62,153 nt of DNA from JALYRV01 sp036675475 (GCA_036675475.1 JAKFEY010000024.1:1-62153), one strand, 5' to 3'. Positions 1 through 11,100 are shown, counted from the first letter of the stretch. Made by a program: numbers and translations. The notes: generated by a model from the letters alone, not told the origin.

Positions 1-35
1 GCGAGAAACGATGCGACGCGCGCTTCAGGCGGCAT
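1..35 (-). CDS. Possible start of a further gene of the BatA/DUF58/MoxR operon, truncated by the window edge
   Basis: On the minus strand an ATG lies inside the last codons of the BatA-like gene and opens a reading frame (MPPEARVASFL...) that stays open to the window edge. Overlapping starts of this kind occur between the other genes of this operon, so a further operon member is likely. Only 11-12 codons are visible and no family can be assigned. It could equally be a chance frame, so this is a tentative call. Confidence 0.3.
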   Translation of the reverse strand, partial: MPPEARVASFL

Positions 36-1182
36 GCGCCAGCTCCTGTGCCGCCGCGCGCCGCGAGCGGCGCAGCCATCCCTCGACGCCAAGCAGCACC
101 AGCGCCGCGAGCCAGAACCAGCGTCCGGCCCATGACGCCGGCGCGTCGGCCGGCGGCACCGGAGTGGCCGTGCGTTCCATCGCGCGAAGCTCGGCGCCGT
201 CGATGACCAGCGGCTCGAGCTCGCCCGGGGCCGGACCTGTCGCCAGTGCCGGCACCGCTTCGCGTATCGCGTCAGCGGTTGCAGCCGCGTCGCCCGGTGC
301 GAGAAAGATGATCGCGCGGCCGTCAGCTTCGGCGATGGTCTCGGCACGCCCCGGCGTGATCGCGGCCAGCACATCGAACATCCAGGGTGCGGCCGGTGCC
401 CGCGATCGATCGATCCATGCCTGCCGGCGCGGCGAGTCGGGCATCACGAATGTAGCCGGCCGCAGTGCCCCTACCCGGGGCCCCGCCGTCGCGATGCCCG
501 CGTCCACGATGGCCGCGGCCGTCGCGGCGTCGAACGTCCCATCGAGCTGGATCGCATCATCGCTCGCGGGCCGGGGCACCCACGCCGCCGTGGTGCGCCC
601 CCCATCGAACGTCAGGCGCGTCACACCGAAGGGCAGCGCGCCGAGGTCGCGGCGTGGCAGCTGGTGCAGCACGATCCCCGTGCTCGCCGGCAGCGCCTCG
701 AGAACGGCCGCATCGAACGCACCTCGCTGAAAGTCAGAGATGAAGGTGGCCGTCGACGCGCCCGCTTGTGCCGCCGCCCACGTGCCCGCCTCGCGTGCGC
801 CCTCAACCAGCCGCGCCCGCTCGATGACTCTTGTCTGGGTGCCGTCATCCGCCAGCGCACGCGCCGCCTGCCGCGCCGCGTCGGCGTCGACACTCGGACT
901 GGCGTCGATGATGACGAGGCGCTGCGCGCCGGCGCTGCGCGTCGTGGCGATGAATGGCTGCGCGAGCGCCGTCACAGCCAGCGCGATGATGGCCACGCGC
1001 ACGGCCAGCAGCAGCCAGTCCGACAGCCGCCGGCGGCGCAGATCGAGCAGCGGGGTGGCCCGAAGGAAGCGAAGCGTTGGAAACGGGACGGGCGCCGAGG
1101 CCTGCCGCGCGAGCAGGTGAATGAGAATCGGGACGGCGACGGCCGCGAGTCCGATCCAGGCGAGGGGGTTGAGGAAGATCAT
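25..1182 (-). CDS. BatA-like membrane protein (aerotolerance regulator N-terminal domain)
   Basis: A 385-residue membrane protein. The N-terminus (FLNPLAWIGLAAVAVPILIH) is the typical first helix of the BatA/aerotolerance regulator N-terminal domain. A second helix follows at about residues 57-77, and a C-terminal helix near 351-368 precedes a basic tail. The middle contains a degenerate VWA-like stretch (VIIDASPS). Proteins of this type sit beside MoxR ATPases and DUF58 proteins and are thought to help assemble or activate complexes at the membrane; the substrate here is unknown. The ATG overlaps the stop of the upstream DUF58 gene (ATGA), indicating translational coupling. The family is clear but the function is inferred only from the neighbours. 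Confidence 0.85.
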   Translation of the reverse strand: MIFLNPLAWIGLAAVAVPILIHLLARQASAPVPFPTLRFLRATPLLDLRRRRLSDWLLLAVRVAIIALAVTALAQPFIATTRSAGAQRLVIIDASPSVDADAARQAARALADDGTQTRVIERARLVEGAREAGTWAAAQAGASTATFISDFQRGAFDAAVLEALPASTGIVLHQLPRRDLGALPFGVTRLTFDGGRTTAAWVPRPASDDAIQLDGTFDAATAAAIVDAGIATAGPRVGALRPATFVMPDSPRRQAWIDRSRAPAAPWMFDVLAAITPGRAETIAEADGRAIIFLAPGDAAATADAIREAVPALATGPAPGELEPLVIDGAELRAMERTATPVPPADAPASWAGRWFWLAALVLLGVEGWLRRSRRAAAQELAHAA

Positions 1183-2042
1183 CCCATCCTCCGCAGCAGG
1201 TGGTGCCGCAGCAGTTCGTCGGGCGGTGTCGAGGTCTGCGCGAGCAGATAGTCGATGGCCTGCGCGCCGGCAAGCGCGCGCATGCGCTCCAGGAACGCCG
1301 CCACCGCCGCGCGATAGTCGCGCCGCGCGGTTTCCGTGTCGACGTCGATCTGCTCGCCCGTCTCGAGGTCCGCGAACCGCGCCGCGCCCCGCGCCGGCAG
1401 CTCGATCTCCTCCGGCGCCAGCGTCTGCAGCATCGTCACATCATGCCCGCGCCGCACGGCGTGGGCCATCTCGCGCCTCGCCGCCTCCTCATCGTCATAA
1501 AAATCAGAGATGACGATCAGCGCGCCGCGCTTGCGAAGCAAGTCCGCGCCGCGGCGGGTGAGGGCTGCCACGCTCGCCTGGCCTGATGGCGCGAGCTTCG
1601 ACAGCTTCGCCAGCAGCGCGCGCAGATGCGCGCGGCCGCGCCGCGCCGGCATCAGCAGTTCGCCGCCGGCCGAGGTCACGAGACCGACGGCATCGCCCTG
1701 TGTTGAAATCAGCCAGGCCATCGCCGCGGCCAGCGCGACGCCGTACCGGAATTTCGAGACGGCGCCAAAGTCCATCGACGCGCTCGCGTCGAGCACGATG
1801 ATGGCGTCGAGGCTCGTAGTCTCGCGAAACTGTTTGGTGTAGAGACGATCGGTGCGGGCGAGCAGCTTCCAGTCCAGATGCCGGATGTCGTCGCCCGGCC
1901 GGTACGCGCGGTACTGATGGAATTCCGCGTTGAACCCGTGCAGCGGACTGCGATGCATCCCCGTGCGCGCGCTCTCGACGATCCGCCGCGCGAGGAATTC
2001 GAGATCGTCAATGGCTGCGATGACCGACGGCTCGATGGCCAT
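1179..2042 (-). CDS. DUF58 domain-containing protein
   Basis: A 287-residue protein with the DUF58 hallmark YRPGDDIRHLDWKLLART near residue 50, followed by a VWA-like fold with a MIDAS-type DASAS motif. DUF58 proteins occur almost always next to MoxR AAA+ ATPases and are believed to be their effector partners, with metal-dependent VWA binding. The chosen ATG (MAIEPSVIAAIDD) lies two bases after the moxR stop; the frame is open further upstream, but that part runs over moxR and does not resemble the family. The 3' end overlaps the BatA-like gene by four bases. The operon order MoxR-DUF58-BatA is the classical one. Confidence 0.9.
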   Translation of the reverse strand: MAIEPSVIAAIDDLEFLARRIVESARTGMHRSPLHGFNAEFHQYRAYRPGDDIRHLDWKLLARTDRLYTKQFRETTSLDAIIVLDASASMDFGAVSKFRYGVALAAAMAWLISTQGDAVGLVTSAGGELLMPARRGRAHLRALLAKLSKLAPSGQASVAALTRRGADLLRKRGALIVISDFYDDEEAARREMAHAVRRGHDVTMLQTLAPEEIELPARGAARFADLETGEQIDVDTETARRDYRAAVAAFLERMRALAGAQAIDYLLAQTSTPPDELLRHHLLRRMG

Positions 2043-2044
2043 TG

Positions 2045-3016
2045 TCAGCCTCGCAGCAGTTCCGTTACGACTTGGTCCGGCGTCACACCATCGGCTTCGG
2101 CCTGGAACGTCAGCAGCACGCGATGCCGCAGCACCGGCGCGGCCACGGCGCGCACGTCTTCGAGCGACGGCACCGTGCGGCCGTCGATGAGCGCGGTGGC
2201 TTTCGCGCACAGCAGCAGCGCCTGTCCGGCGCGGGGCCCGGCGCCCCATTTCACCGACGAGCGCACGAACGGCGACGCCGCGGCGTCGGCCGGGCGCGTG
2301 CCGCGCGCGAGCCGAAGCGCATAGTCGATCACGTTGTCGGCGGCCGGCAGATCGCGCACCAGCGCGCGTGCGGCCTCGAGCTCCGGTCCGGTGGCCACCG
2401 GCGTGACATGCGGCTCATCGCCCGTCGTCGTGGCCGCGAGGATGCGGCGCTCGTCCTCGGCCGATGGATAGTCGATGAGCACGTTCATCATGAAGCGATC
2501 GAGCTGCGCCTCGGGCAGCGGGTGCGTGCCTTCCTGCTCGATCGGGTTCTCGGTGGCGAGCACGAACAGCGGCCGCTCGAGCGCGTGGCGCACCCCGCCA
2601 ATCGTCACCTGATATTCCTGCATGGCTTCGAGCAGCGCCGACTGGGTCTTCGGAGGCGTGCGGTTGATCTCGTCGGCGAGGATGATGTTCGCGAAGATTG
2701 GGCCGGGGATGAAGCGGATTTCACGCCGGCCGGTCCGCTGATCTTCTTCGATTACCTCGGTGCCCAGAATGTCCGAGGGCATGAGGTCGGGCGTGAACTG
2801 GATGCGGCTGAATTTCAGATCGACCGCGCGCGCCACCGTCTTGATCAGCAGCGTCTTGGCCAGGCCCGGCACGCCGCGCAGCAGGCAGTGGCCGCCGGCC
2901 AGCAGGCACGTGAGCACCTCGCGCAGCACCTGGCGCTGCCCGAGGATGACCTGCTCGACTTCGGTGTGAAGCCGCCCGGCCATGCGGGCGGCCTGTTCGA
3001 ATGCGGGCTGGCTCAA
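2045..3016 (-). CDS. MoxR family AAA+ ATPase
   Basis: A 323-residue AAA+ ATPase. Walker A is GVPGLAKT at about residues 48-55, Walker B is ILADEINR near 113-120, and the sensor region with ATENPIEQEGTHPLPEAQLD is typical of MoxR. MoxR ATPases act as chaperone-like remodelers together with VWA proteins encoded beside them, here the DUF58 and BatA-like proteins. I chose a TTG start whose bases overlap the TGA of the upstream membrane gene (TTGA). The alternative is an ATG at 2983, which would remove 11 residues and still leave a complete domain. The family call is firm; the start is uncertain. Confidence 0.9.
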   Translation of the reverse strand: MSQPAFEQAARMAGRLHTEVEQVILGQRQVLREVLTCLLAGGHCLLRGVPGLAKTLLIKTVARAVDLKFSRIQFTPDLMPSDILGTEVIEEDQRTGRREIRFIPGPIFANIILADEINRTPPKTQSALLEAMQEYQVTIGGVRHALERPLFVLATENPIEQEGTHPLPEAQLDRFMMNVLIDYPSAEDERRILAATTTGDEPHVTPVATGPELEAARALVRDLPAADNVIDYALRLARGTRPADAAASPFVRSSVKWGAGPRAGQALLLCAKATALIDGRTVPSLEDVRAVAAPVLRHRVLLTFQAEADGVTPDQVVTELLRG

Positions 3017-3405
3017 ACCGACGGCCGTGAGCCTTCGCCCATCAGCCGCGCGGTTTCGCCGTTGAGGAGCGCCCACAGGCCGTAGATGCCGACGGCCGTG
3101 CCGAAGGGGAAGTGGAAGATGAGGAGCGCCGCGATCACGATGCCGGCGATCCGCGCCCATTCACGATGCCGCGTCAGCCCGATGCCGACCACGATTGGCG
3201 GAATCGAGAGGATCAGCAGAAACACGACGAGGGCGCCGCCGGCGAGGCCGACAATCGGCATGGCCGACAGCGCATCCGGATCGTTCGACATCCCCATCGC
3301 CATCTCGGCGATGCCGATGCCGAGGAGGAAGAACAGGGCGGCCAGCAGGTTCAGCGCGCCCATGATGATGTAGAGAATCGCGACAACCTTGACGTGCGTG
3401 TGCAT
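3013..3405 (-). CDS. Small four-helix integral membrane protein, unknown function
   Basis: A 130-residue hydrophobic protein with about four membrane segments (roughly residues 7-33, 48-72, 84-100 and 101-115) and an Ala/Gly/Leu/Ile-rich composition. I do not recognise a named family with certainty; small proteins of this shape are common in acidobacterial genomes. It appears to be the first gene of the MoxR operon because its stop overlaps the likely TTG start of moxR, and 48 bases separate it from the RRM gene upstream. Coupling to MoxR suggests a membrane role related to that complex, but this is only context. Confidence 0.7.
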   Translation of the reverse strand: MHTHVKVVAILYIIMGALNLLAALFFLLGIGIAEMAMGMSNDPDALSAMPIVGLAGGALVVFLLILSIPPIVVGIGLTRHREWARIAGIVIAALLIFHFPFGTAVGIYGLWALLNGETARLMGEGSRPSV

Positions 3406-3453
3406 GGTTTGCTCGTCTCAACTCGCCGGCGGGGACACCTGCACCCGGCCTGG

Positions 3454-4113
3454 CTACTCCTCGTCTTTGTCGTCGGGCGCGTCCGGGATCGGGTCGTCCT
3501 CGCCCTTGGCGAACGGGTTGGCGAGGTCATCCTCGTCCGGCTTGCGCCAGTCCTCGTCGGGATCGTAGAGCGCGTCGACGCGCCCGCTGAAGCGTTCCTT
3601 GATCGGGCCCTTCGGGCCGCGCTCGCCGTATTCCTGCTTGCGGGCGCCCGGGCCGGTGGCCTTCTTCTTGGGCGGGCCGAACCGCGCTTCACGCGGGATG
3701 TCGGGGCCGCCGGGCCGTCCGGTGCCGAAGCCGCCCGCGGGCCGCGGGGGGCCGCCATAGCCGCCGGGGCCGCCGCCGGGCCGTCCGCCGCCGAAGCCTC
3801 CGGGGCGCGGACCGCCGAAGCCGCCGCCACCGCCGCCTGGTCGGAAGCCGCCAGGGCCGCGCTCTTCGCGGGGCCGGGCCTCGCTCACGGCAAGCGAGCG
3901 GCCCATGAACGGCTGCTGGTTGAAGCGGCGCACGGCCTCTTCGGCCAGCTCCCGCTCGTTGTACTCGACGAACGCGAAGCCCCGCGGACGTCCGGTTTCC
4001 CGATCCACCGGGATGACGACCTGCGAAGGATCGCCGACGGCCCCGAAATGCGCCCGAAGATCCGCTTCGGTCGCGCCGTACGGCATGTTACCGACGAACA
4101 AACGCACTGCCAC
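3454..4113 (-). CDS. Glycine-rich RNA-binding protein (single RRM domain)
   Basis: A 219-residue protein with one RRM at residues 1-80: RNP2 is LFVGNM near the N-terminus and RNP1 is RGFAFVEY near residue 45. A long Gly/Pro/Arg-rich low-complexity segment follows (about 85-150), then a basic patch (PPKKK) and a very acidic C-terminus ending in DDKDEE. Bacterial RRM proteins of this type are RNA chaperones, often cold-inducible. A strong ribosome binding site (GGAGGA) stands 7-8 bases before the ATG, and a perfect 9-bp hairpin lies just upstream of it in the leader. The acidic tail after a Gly-rich region is longer than in the minimal family and may modulate RNA affinity. The RNA targets are unknown. 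Confidence 0.9.
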   Translation of the reverse strand: MAVRLFVGNMPYGATEADLRAHFGAVGDPSQVVIPVDRETGRPRGFAFVEYNERELAEEAVRRFNQQPFMGRSLAVSEARPREERGPGGFRPGGGGGGFGGPRPGGFGGGRPGGGPGGYGGPPRPAGGFGTGRPGGPDIPREARFGPPKKKATGPGARKQEYGERGPKGPIKERFSGRVDALYDPDEDWRKPDEDDLANPFAKGEDDPIPDAPDDKDEE

Positions 4114-4130
4114 TGACGTGTCCTCCTAAA

Positions 4131-4151
4131 CCGAGGGGCTTCGCCCCTCGG
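4131..4151 (-). promoter_or_regulatory. Leader hairpin upstream of the RRM gene
   Basis: A perfect inverted repeat, CCGAGGGGC / GCCCCTCGG with a GAA loop, four bases upstream of the ribosome binding site of the RRM gene. The tip reads GCGAAGC, a sequence known to form exceptionally stable mini-hairpins in DNA. In the transcript it would sit against the Shine-Dalgarno region, consistent with thermosensor-like or autogenous control by the RRM protein. It could also be a dispersed repeat copy, because similar GAA-loop palindromes occur elsewhere in the window. Confidence 0.55.
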
Positions 4152-4413
4152 ACTCCCTTGCACGCTCACTCGCGGGGACCCCTGCGCCCCGCTCCGTCGC
4201 GTGACTCGTTCGCTCCGCTCCCTCTACCGCTTCGTGCCGTTCCGCTCGCATGGGGGGCGCTGCAAGGCCGCGGCCAGTACTTGAGCTACTGGGGATAGCG
4301 GATTCGACAAACGGAAATCGATCGTCGCCACTGCTGGAAAATGTGAATGAAATAGGAAGGATTCGAGCTCGGCCCGATGGTAGCAGAGGCCGGACACGGG
4401 CGCAACCGGCCGA
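4152..4413. other. Intergenic spacer between the divergent RRM and uvrA genes
   Basis: About 260 bases without a convincing gene. The left half is a C/T-rich, G/C-skewed stretch with repeated CGCTCC/CGTTCC-type words; the right half is less GC-rich (TGTGAATGAAATAGGAAGG). The short open frame crossing it has no recognisable family and no good start. It probably carries the RRM promoter and a long leader; I could not place a confident promoter for the minus strand. Confidence 0.4.
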
Positions 4414-4415
4414 GG

Positions 4416-4444
4416 TTGCCGGGGCCCGGCGGCTCGACTACTAT
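4416..4444 (+). promoter_or_regulatory. Probable sigma70-type promoter of uvrA
   Basis: TTGCCG, a 17-base spacer and TACTAT precede the uvrA GTG by 33 bases. Spacing and both hexamers fit a housekeeping promoter. The predicted transcript would have a leader of roughly 27 bases. No LexA-type box was recognised around it, so SOS control is not indicated by what I can see. Confidence 0.5.
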
Positions 4445-4477
4445 TAATGGTTACCGCTTCAGAGAATCAGCCGAGCA

Positions 4478-7459
<2,982 letters not shown>

Positions 7460-7464
7460 TAGGA

Positions 7465-7580
7465 AGGCCATAGGCCATGGGCCCCAGGCCATAGGGCTCA
7501 CGCGTCGCGCACAACGGCGCGCCGCGTAAAGCTCTCGGGCTTCAGGCCTCTGGTCTCTGGCCTCTGGCCTCTGGCCTGAC
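7465..7580. repeat. Facing arrays of degenerate words (GGCCATA / GGCCTCT type)
   Basis: The spacer between uvrA and the HEAT gene holds a left array of GGCCATAGGCCATGGGCC-like words (7465-7498) and a right array of CAGGCCTCTGGTCTCTGGCC-like words (7541-7580), with about 40 bases between. Read on the opposite strand, the left array has the same GGCCTNTGGCC word as the right one, so the pair is a degenerate inverted repeat. There is no fixed repeat unit and no CRISPR-like spacing. Confidence 0.7.
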
Positions 7581-7588
7581 AAGACTTT

Positions 7589-8872
7589 ATGAAGAAGCAA
7601 CTCTGTTTCGCACTTGCACTGTCGCTGGTGACCATCCCGGCGCTGGCCCAGCAGACCCAATTCCAGGACGTCGTCCGCATGCTTCGGCATCCCGACGCGC
7701 GCGAGCGGCTGAAGTCCGTGGAGATGCTGCGCGAAGCCGGTTACATGGAAGCGGCCGAGCCGGTCGCGGCGTTGATCGTCGATCCGGACGATGACATCCA
7801 GCTGGCGGCCATCGAGACGGAACTGTCGCTGTTTCTGCTCGACGATGGGACGCGCAGGCGGCTGGGCGGGCTGATGACCTCGCGGCCGAAGAGTCCGGGG
7901 CTTGCCGCGTTCGAGGGCGGCCCGTCGATAGTGAAGCCTGTGCCCGTGCCGGCCGCAGTGATCGACAACCTGTTGATCGCGCTCGACGATGCGAATGAGC
8001 GGGTGCGGTTCGAGGCAGTGCATGCGCTGGGCGCGCTGGCGAAGGCGCCGTTGACCACGCCGCAGGCGCGCCGGCTGATCGCCGCGCTCGATCACTACGA
8101 TGCCGTCGTGCGTGCCGCGTCGGCGCGCGTGACTGCGCGGCTGAAGGTGAAAGAGGCCGAAGACGCGCTGATCGTGGCCATCGGCGACTCGAATCAGGCC
8201 GTGCGCCAGTTTGCGATGTACGCGCTGGGCGAGATCGGATCGCAGAAGGCCATCGCGGCGCTGAAGCATCAGATCGACAACTATCGCAGCAACACGCAGG
8301 CGACGTGGGCGCTGCTCGCGCTCGCGAAGATTGGCGATCCGTCGACGGCGGATGTGTTCCGGCAGTATCTCGCCGCGAAGGACGCGGGGTTCCGCGCGGC
8401 GTCGGCCGAAGGCCTGGCGCGTACCGGCGCCGTCGACTTCGTGCCGCAGCTCGAGCAGCGGCTGCAGGGCGAGAAGAGCGGCGCGGTGCAGCTCGCGTAC
8501 TTCTTCGCGCTGCAGAAGCTCGGACGCAACTATCTCGAGCACATCGTGTCGGCGCTGGCCGACGATGATTCGGCGCCGCAGGCGATGGAGTACCTGATCG
8601 AGCTGGGTGGCGGTGGGGCGGCCCTTCAGGGCCCGCCGATCGAGAAGCAACTCGTGCCGTATCTCGCGTCGCCCGAAGACAACGTCCGCGGGCGCGTCGC
8701 GCAGGTGCTGGGACTTGTCGGCACCGCCGATGTGATCGCCGCGCTCGAAACGGCGAGGCTCGATCGCAACGAAGCGGTGGCACGCGCCATGGCCGCCGCG
8801 ATCGATCGCATCAAGTCGCGAGAACAGGCTCCAGTCTCCAGGCTCCACACCCCAGCCGAACCCAGGGGCTGA
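7589..8872 (+). CDS. Secreted HEAT-repeat protein
   Basis: A 427-residue protein with a clear signal peptide (MKKQLCFALALSLVTIPALA, cleavage before QQ) followed by alpha-helical HEAT/PBS-lyase-type repeats over most of its length. Recurrent units look like ALIVAIGDSNQAVRQFAMYALGEIG. HEAT repeats make protein-binding solenoids; nothing identifies the partner. The last 18 residues (about SREQAPVSRLHTPAEPRG) are encoded by one arm of the word array at 8826-8909 and look like a run-on into repeat sequence. The gene stands between uvrA and the AAG gene with no obvious functional link. The fold is confident; the role is unknown. Confidence 0.85.
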   Translation: MKKQLCFALALSLVTIPALAQQTQFQDVVRMLRHPDARERLKSVEMLREAGYMEAAEPVAALIVDPDDDIQLAAIETELSLFLLDDGTRRRLGGLMTSRPKSPGLAAFEGGPSIVKPVPVPAAVIDNLLIALDDANERVRFEAVHALGALAKAPLTTPQARRLIAALDHYDAVVRAASARVTARLKVKEAEDALIVAIGDSNQAVRQFAMYALGEIGSQKAIAALKHQIDNYRSNTQATWALLALAKIGDPSTADVFRQYLAAKDAGFRAASAEGLARTGAVDFVPQLEQRLQGEKSGAVQLAYFFALQKLGRNYLEHIVSALADDDSAPQAMEYLIELGGGGAALQGPPIEKQLVPYLASPEDNVRGRVAQVLGLVGTADVIAALETARLDRNEAVARAMAAAIDRIKSREQAPVSRLHTPAEPRG

Positions 8873-8909
8873 CGTTTGCCGGAGTCTGGAGTCGGGAGTC
8901 TGGAGTCTG
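8826..8909. repeat. Facing arrays of degenerate words (GGCTCCAGTCTCC / GGAGTCTGGAGTC)
   Basis: The left array (8826-8854, AGGCTCCAGTCTCCAGGCTC) and right array (8880-8909, GGAGTCTGGAGTCGGGAGTC) are degenerate reverse complements separated by about 25 bases. The left arm encodes the C-terminus of the HEAT protein; the right arm encodes the first residues of the AAG glycosylase. The element therefore supplies coding sequence to both neighbours. Confidence 0.7.
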
Positions 8910-9520
8910 TCCTCGGTCGGGACTTTTATGAGCGCCCGACCCTCGACGTCGCGCGTGACTTGATCGGCAAGGTGCTCGTCCATGAGACGGGCGCCGGCCG
9001 CGCGTCCGGCATCATCGTCGAGACCGAGGCCTACATCGGGGAAGACGATCCCGCCTGCCACGCCGCGCCCGGTCCAACCGAGCGCAACAGGCCGCTCTAC
9101 GGCCCGCCCGGCATCGCCTACGTGTATCTGAATTACGGCATCCACTATCTGGTGAATGCCGTGACCGAATCAGAGGGATGGCCCGCGGCGGTGCTGATTC
9201 GCGCGCTCGAGCCGCGGGAAGGCATCGGGCTGATGCGCCGCCGCCGCGCGCGCGGCTCGACGAAGAAAGCCGCGGACTTCACGGAGGCCGAGTTGTGCCG
9301 CGGGCCAGGCAACCTCACGAAGGCGTTGGGCATCGACCTGCGACAGAACCTCAAGGATCTCACGGGCTCGTCGCTGCGCATCGAAGAGGACAACCGCAGC
9401 CGGAAACGCTTCGATGTCGAGTGGACGCCGCGGATCGGCATACGCGTGGCCGCCGATCGCCCGTGGCGGTGCAGCGTCATCGCGCATGCGGCGGTGTCGG
9501 GGAAGCGATCGCAGGCCTGA
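8876..9520 (+). CDS. DNA-3-methyladenine glycosylase, AAG/MPG family
   Basis: A 214-residue base-excision repair glycosylase that removes alkylated purines such as 3-methyladenine. Family marks are LGRDFY..PTLDVARDLIGKVL, the catalytic Glu in IVETEAYIG, the NRPLYGPPGIAYVYL block and the RGPGNLTKALGID stretch. The start is TTG, and the first residues (PESGVGSLESV) come from a word array, so the natural N-terminus may have been replaced; no other start is available before the conserved domain. The length matches the family. The stop falls just before a REP-like palindrome shared with htrA. Confidence 0.93.
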   Translation: MPESGVGSLESVLGRDFYERPTLDVARDLIGKVLVHETGAGRASGIIVETEAYIGEDDPACHAAPGPTERNRPLYGPPGIAYVYLNYGIHYLVNAVTESEGWPAAVLIRALEPREGIGLMRRRRARGSTKKAADFTEAELCRGPGNLTKALGIDLRQNLKDLTGSSLRIEEDNRSRKRFDVEWTPRIGIRVAADRPWRCSVIAHAAVSGKRSQA

Positions 9521-9528
9521 CGGCGCAC

Positions 9529-9546
9529 GCAGGCCTGAAGGCCTGC
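9529..9546. repeat. REP-like palindrome (GCAGGCC-TGAA-GGCCTGC)
   Basis: A perfect 7-bp inverted repeat followed by GCTACC. Related copies occur at 43247-43265 and 53196-53223. Here and at 53196 the CTA after the palindrome supplies, on the minus strand, the TAG stop codon of the neighbouring gene. This fits a short dispersed palindrome family placed at gene ends, where it may also work as an mRNA 3' stabiliser. Confidence 0.65.
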
Positions 9547-9547
9547 G

Positions 9548-10690
9548 CTACCGCCTCGGCTGTGTCGCGGTGACGGGGATCTCGAACGTCAGATCTTCGG
9601 TGCCGCGGCGGGCGAGGCGCTTGACGCCGAGCCGCAGTGTCGTGCCCGCCTGCGCGTCGGAGATGACGCGCGTGAGCTCGCCCTGATCGGCGATGGCTTG
9701 GCCGTTCACGCTGGTCACCACATCGCCCGGACGCAAGCCCGCCTGATAGGCCGACGAGCGCCGATCGATTTCCCACACGAAGGCGCCGCGCAGCCGCGCG
9801 TCGCCCAGGTCGGCCGCCACCTGCTCGGTCAGATTCTCGAAGACTACGAGCCCGATGCTGCCGCGGCGCACGACGCCGTAGCGGACGAGATCGTCCATCA
9901 CGCGCCGGGCGAGGTTGCTCGGCACGGCAAAGCCGATGCCCTGATAGCCGCCCGTCTCGCTGAAAATGGCCGTGTTGATGCCGATCAGCTCGCCGCGGGT
10001 GTTCACCAGCGCGCCGCCCGAGTTGCCGCGGTTGATGGCGGCATCGGTTTGAATGAAGTCCTCGTAGTTCGCGAGGCCCAGGTTCGCGCGGCCCACCGCC
10101 GACACAATGCCCATTGTCACCGTCTGCGACAGCTGGAAGGGATTGCCGATGGCCATCACCCATTCGGCGATGCGCAGCTTCGACGAATCGCCCCACGTCA
10201 TGGGCGTCAGGCCGTTGCCTTCGATCTTCACCACCGCCAGATCCGTCGCATCGTCGATGCCGACCACGCGCGCGTCGCGCTCGCGCTTGTCGCTGAGCAC
10301 GACCTTCACCTCGATCGGCATCGTGCGCCCGCCGCCGCGCAGGACGTGCGCGTTGGTGAGCACGTAGCCGTCGGCGCTCACGAGCACGCCGGAACCCAGG
10401 CTCGAGGCCTGCCGCTGCGTGTAGCCGAAGGCGTTGCCAAACATGTCGCGATACAGCGGCTGCTCCACGATGTTCGTGGAGGAGATGTTGGCGACGCTCC
10501 GCAGCGCGCGCTCCGCCGCCACGGTGAGATCCGCGGTGCCGGCGGCCGCCGCGGCGGCGCCAGCAGGCGCCACGGTCGTCTGCGGCGGCGCGGCATGTCC
10601 GGTTTCCGTGCGGCTGAACGTGCCGCTGACAACGACGCCGGCAAGGACGCCGGCGGCAAGAAGACTGGAGGCGAGAATCGCTTTCTGCAT
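9548..10690 (-). CDS. Periplasmic trypsin-like serine protease with PDZ domain (HtrA/DegP family)
   Basis: A 380-residue envelope quality-control protease. An N-terminal membrane anchor or uncleaved signal (about 5-22) is followed by an Ala/Pro linker. The trypsin-like domain has catalytic His115 (LTNAHVL), Asp150 (DATDLAVVKI) and Ser224 (RGNSGGALVN), and one PDZ domain occupies about 275-370. One PDZ rather than two places it nearer DegS/HhoA types. The ATG overlaps the hsp20 stop (ATGA), so chaperone and protease are translationally coupled, consistent with a stress operon. The stop codon lies within the REP-like sequence downstream. Confidence 0.94.
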   Translation of the reverse strand: MQKAILASSLLAAGVLAGVVVSGTFSRTETGHAAPPQTTVAPAGAAAAAAGTADLTVAAERALRSVANISSTNIVEQPLYRDMFGNAFGYTQRQASSLGSGVLVSADGYVLTNAHVLRGGGRTMPIEVKVVLSDKRERDARVVGIDDATDLAVVKIEGNGLTPMTWGDSSKLRIAEWVMAIGNPFQLSQTVTMGIVSAVGRANLGLANYEDFIQTDAAINRGNSGGALVNTRGELIGINTAIFSETGGYQGIGFAVPSNLARRVMDDLVRYGVVRRGSIGLVVFENLTEQVAADLGDARLRGAFVWEIDRRSSAYQAGLRPGDVVTSVNGQAIADQGELTRVISDAQAGTTLRLGVKRLARRGTEDLTFEIPVTATQPRR

Positions 10691-11085
10691 CAGGTCACAT
10701 CAATCCGGCGCGCCGCGGGTTTCGCCAGTTTGGGCACGGTGATGGTTAAGACGCCGTCCTTGAACTCCGCGTTGATGGCGCTGGTCTCGATGTCGTCGGC
10801 AAACTTGAACGACCGCGAAAACGGCCCCTGGCCGCACTCGAGCTGCTGATAGCGCTGCGGGCTGACTGCGCTTTCCTTGCGCCGGCCCTTGAGGGTGAGG
10901 GTGTTGCGTTCGAGCTCGATCGTGAAGTCTTCCCGCGCCATGCCCGGCAGCTCAGCCGCGATCACGTAGGTGCCGGCCGTCTCGTACAGGTCCACCGACG
11001 GCATCCATCCCGGCGACGCGTGTCCGAACAGGCTGTCGAGCCGCTCCTGCATGATCAGCAGGTCTCTCATGGGGTCCCAGGCCAT
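10690..11085 (-). CDS. Small heat shock protein (Hsp20/alpha-crystallin)
   Basis: A 131-residue ATP-independent holdase. The alpha-crystallin domain runs from about residue 32 (MPSVDLYETAGTYVIAAELPG) to the end, with ELERNTLTLKGRR and the conserved GVLTITVPK near the C-terminus; the IXI-like tail is short. A TAGTAT -10-like box stands five bases before the ATG with no ribosome binding site, suggesting leaderless translation. An in-frame GTG seven codons upstream is possible but overlaps that box. It is the first gene of a two-gene operon with the htrA-type protease. Confidence 0.93.
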   Translation of the reverse strand: MAWDPMRDLLIMQERLDSLFGHASPGWMPSVDLYETAGTYVIAAELPGMAREDFTIELERNTLTLKGRRKESAVSPQRYQQLECGQGPFSRSFKFADDIETSAINAEFKDGVLTITVPKLAKPAARRIDVT

Positions 11086-11100
11086 AACTGATACTAGCAA

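Noticed and set aside
2043..2249. N-terminal extension of the DUF58 gene
   Set aside because: It lies inside moxR in another frame and has no similarity to the DUF58 N-terminus; ATG 2042 suits better.
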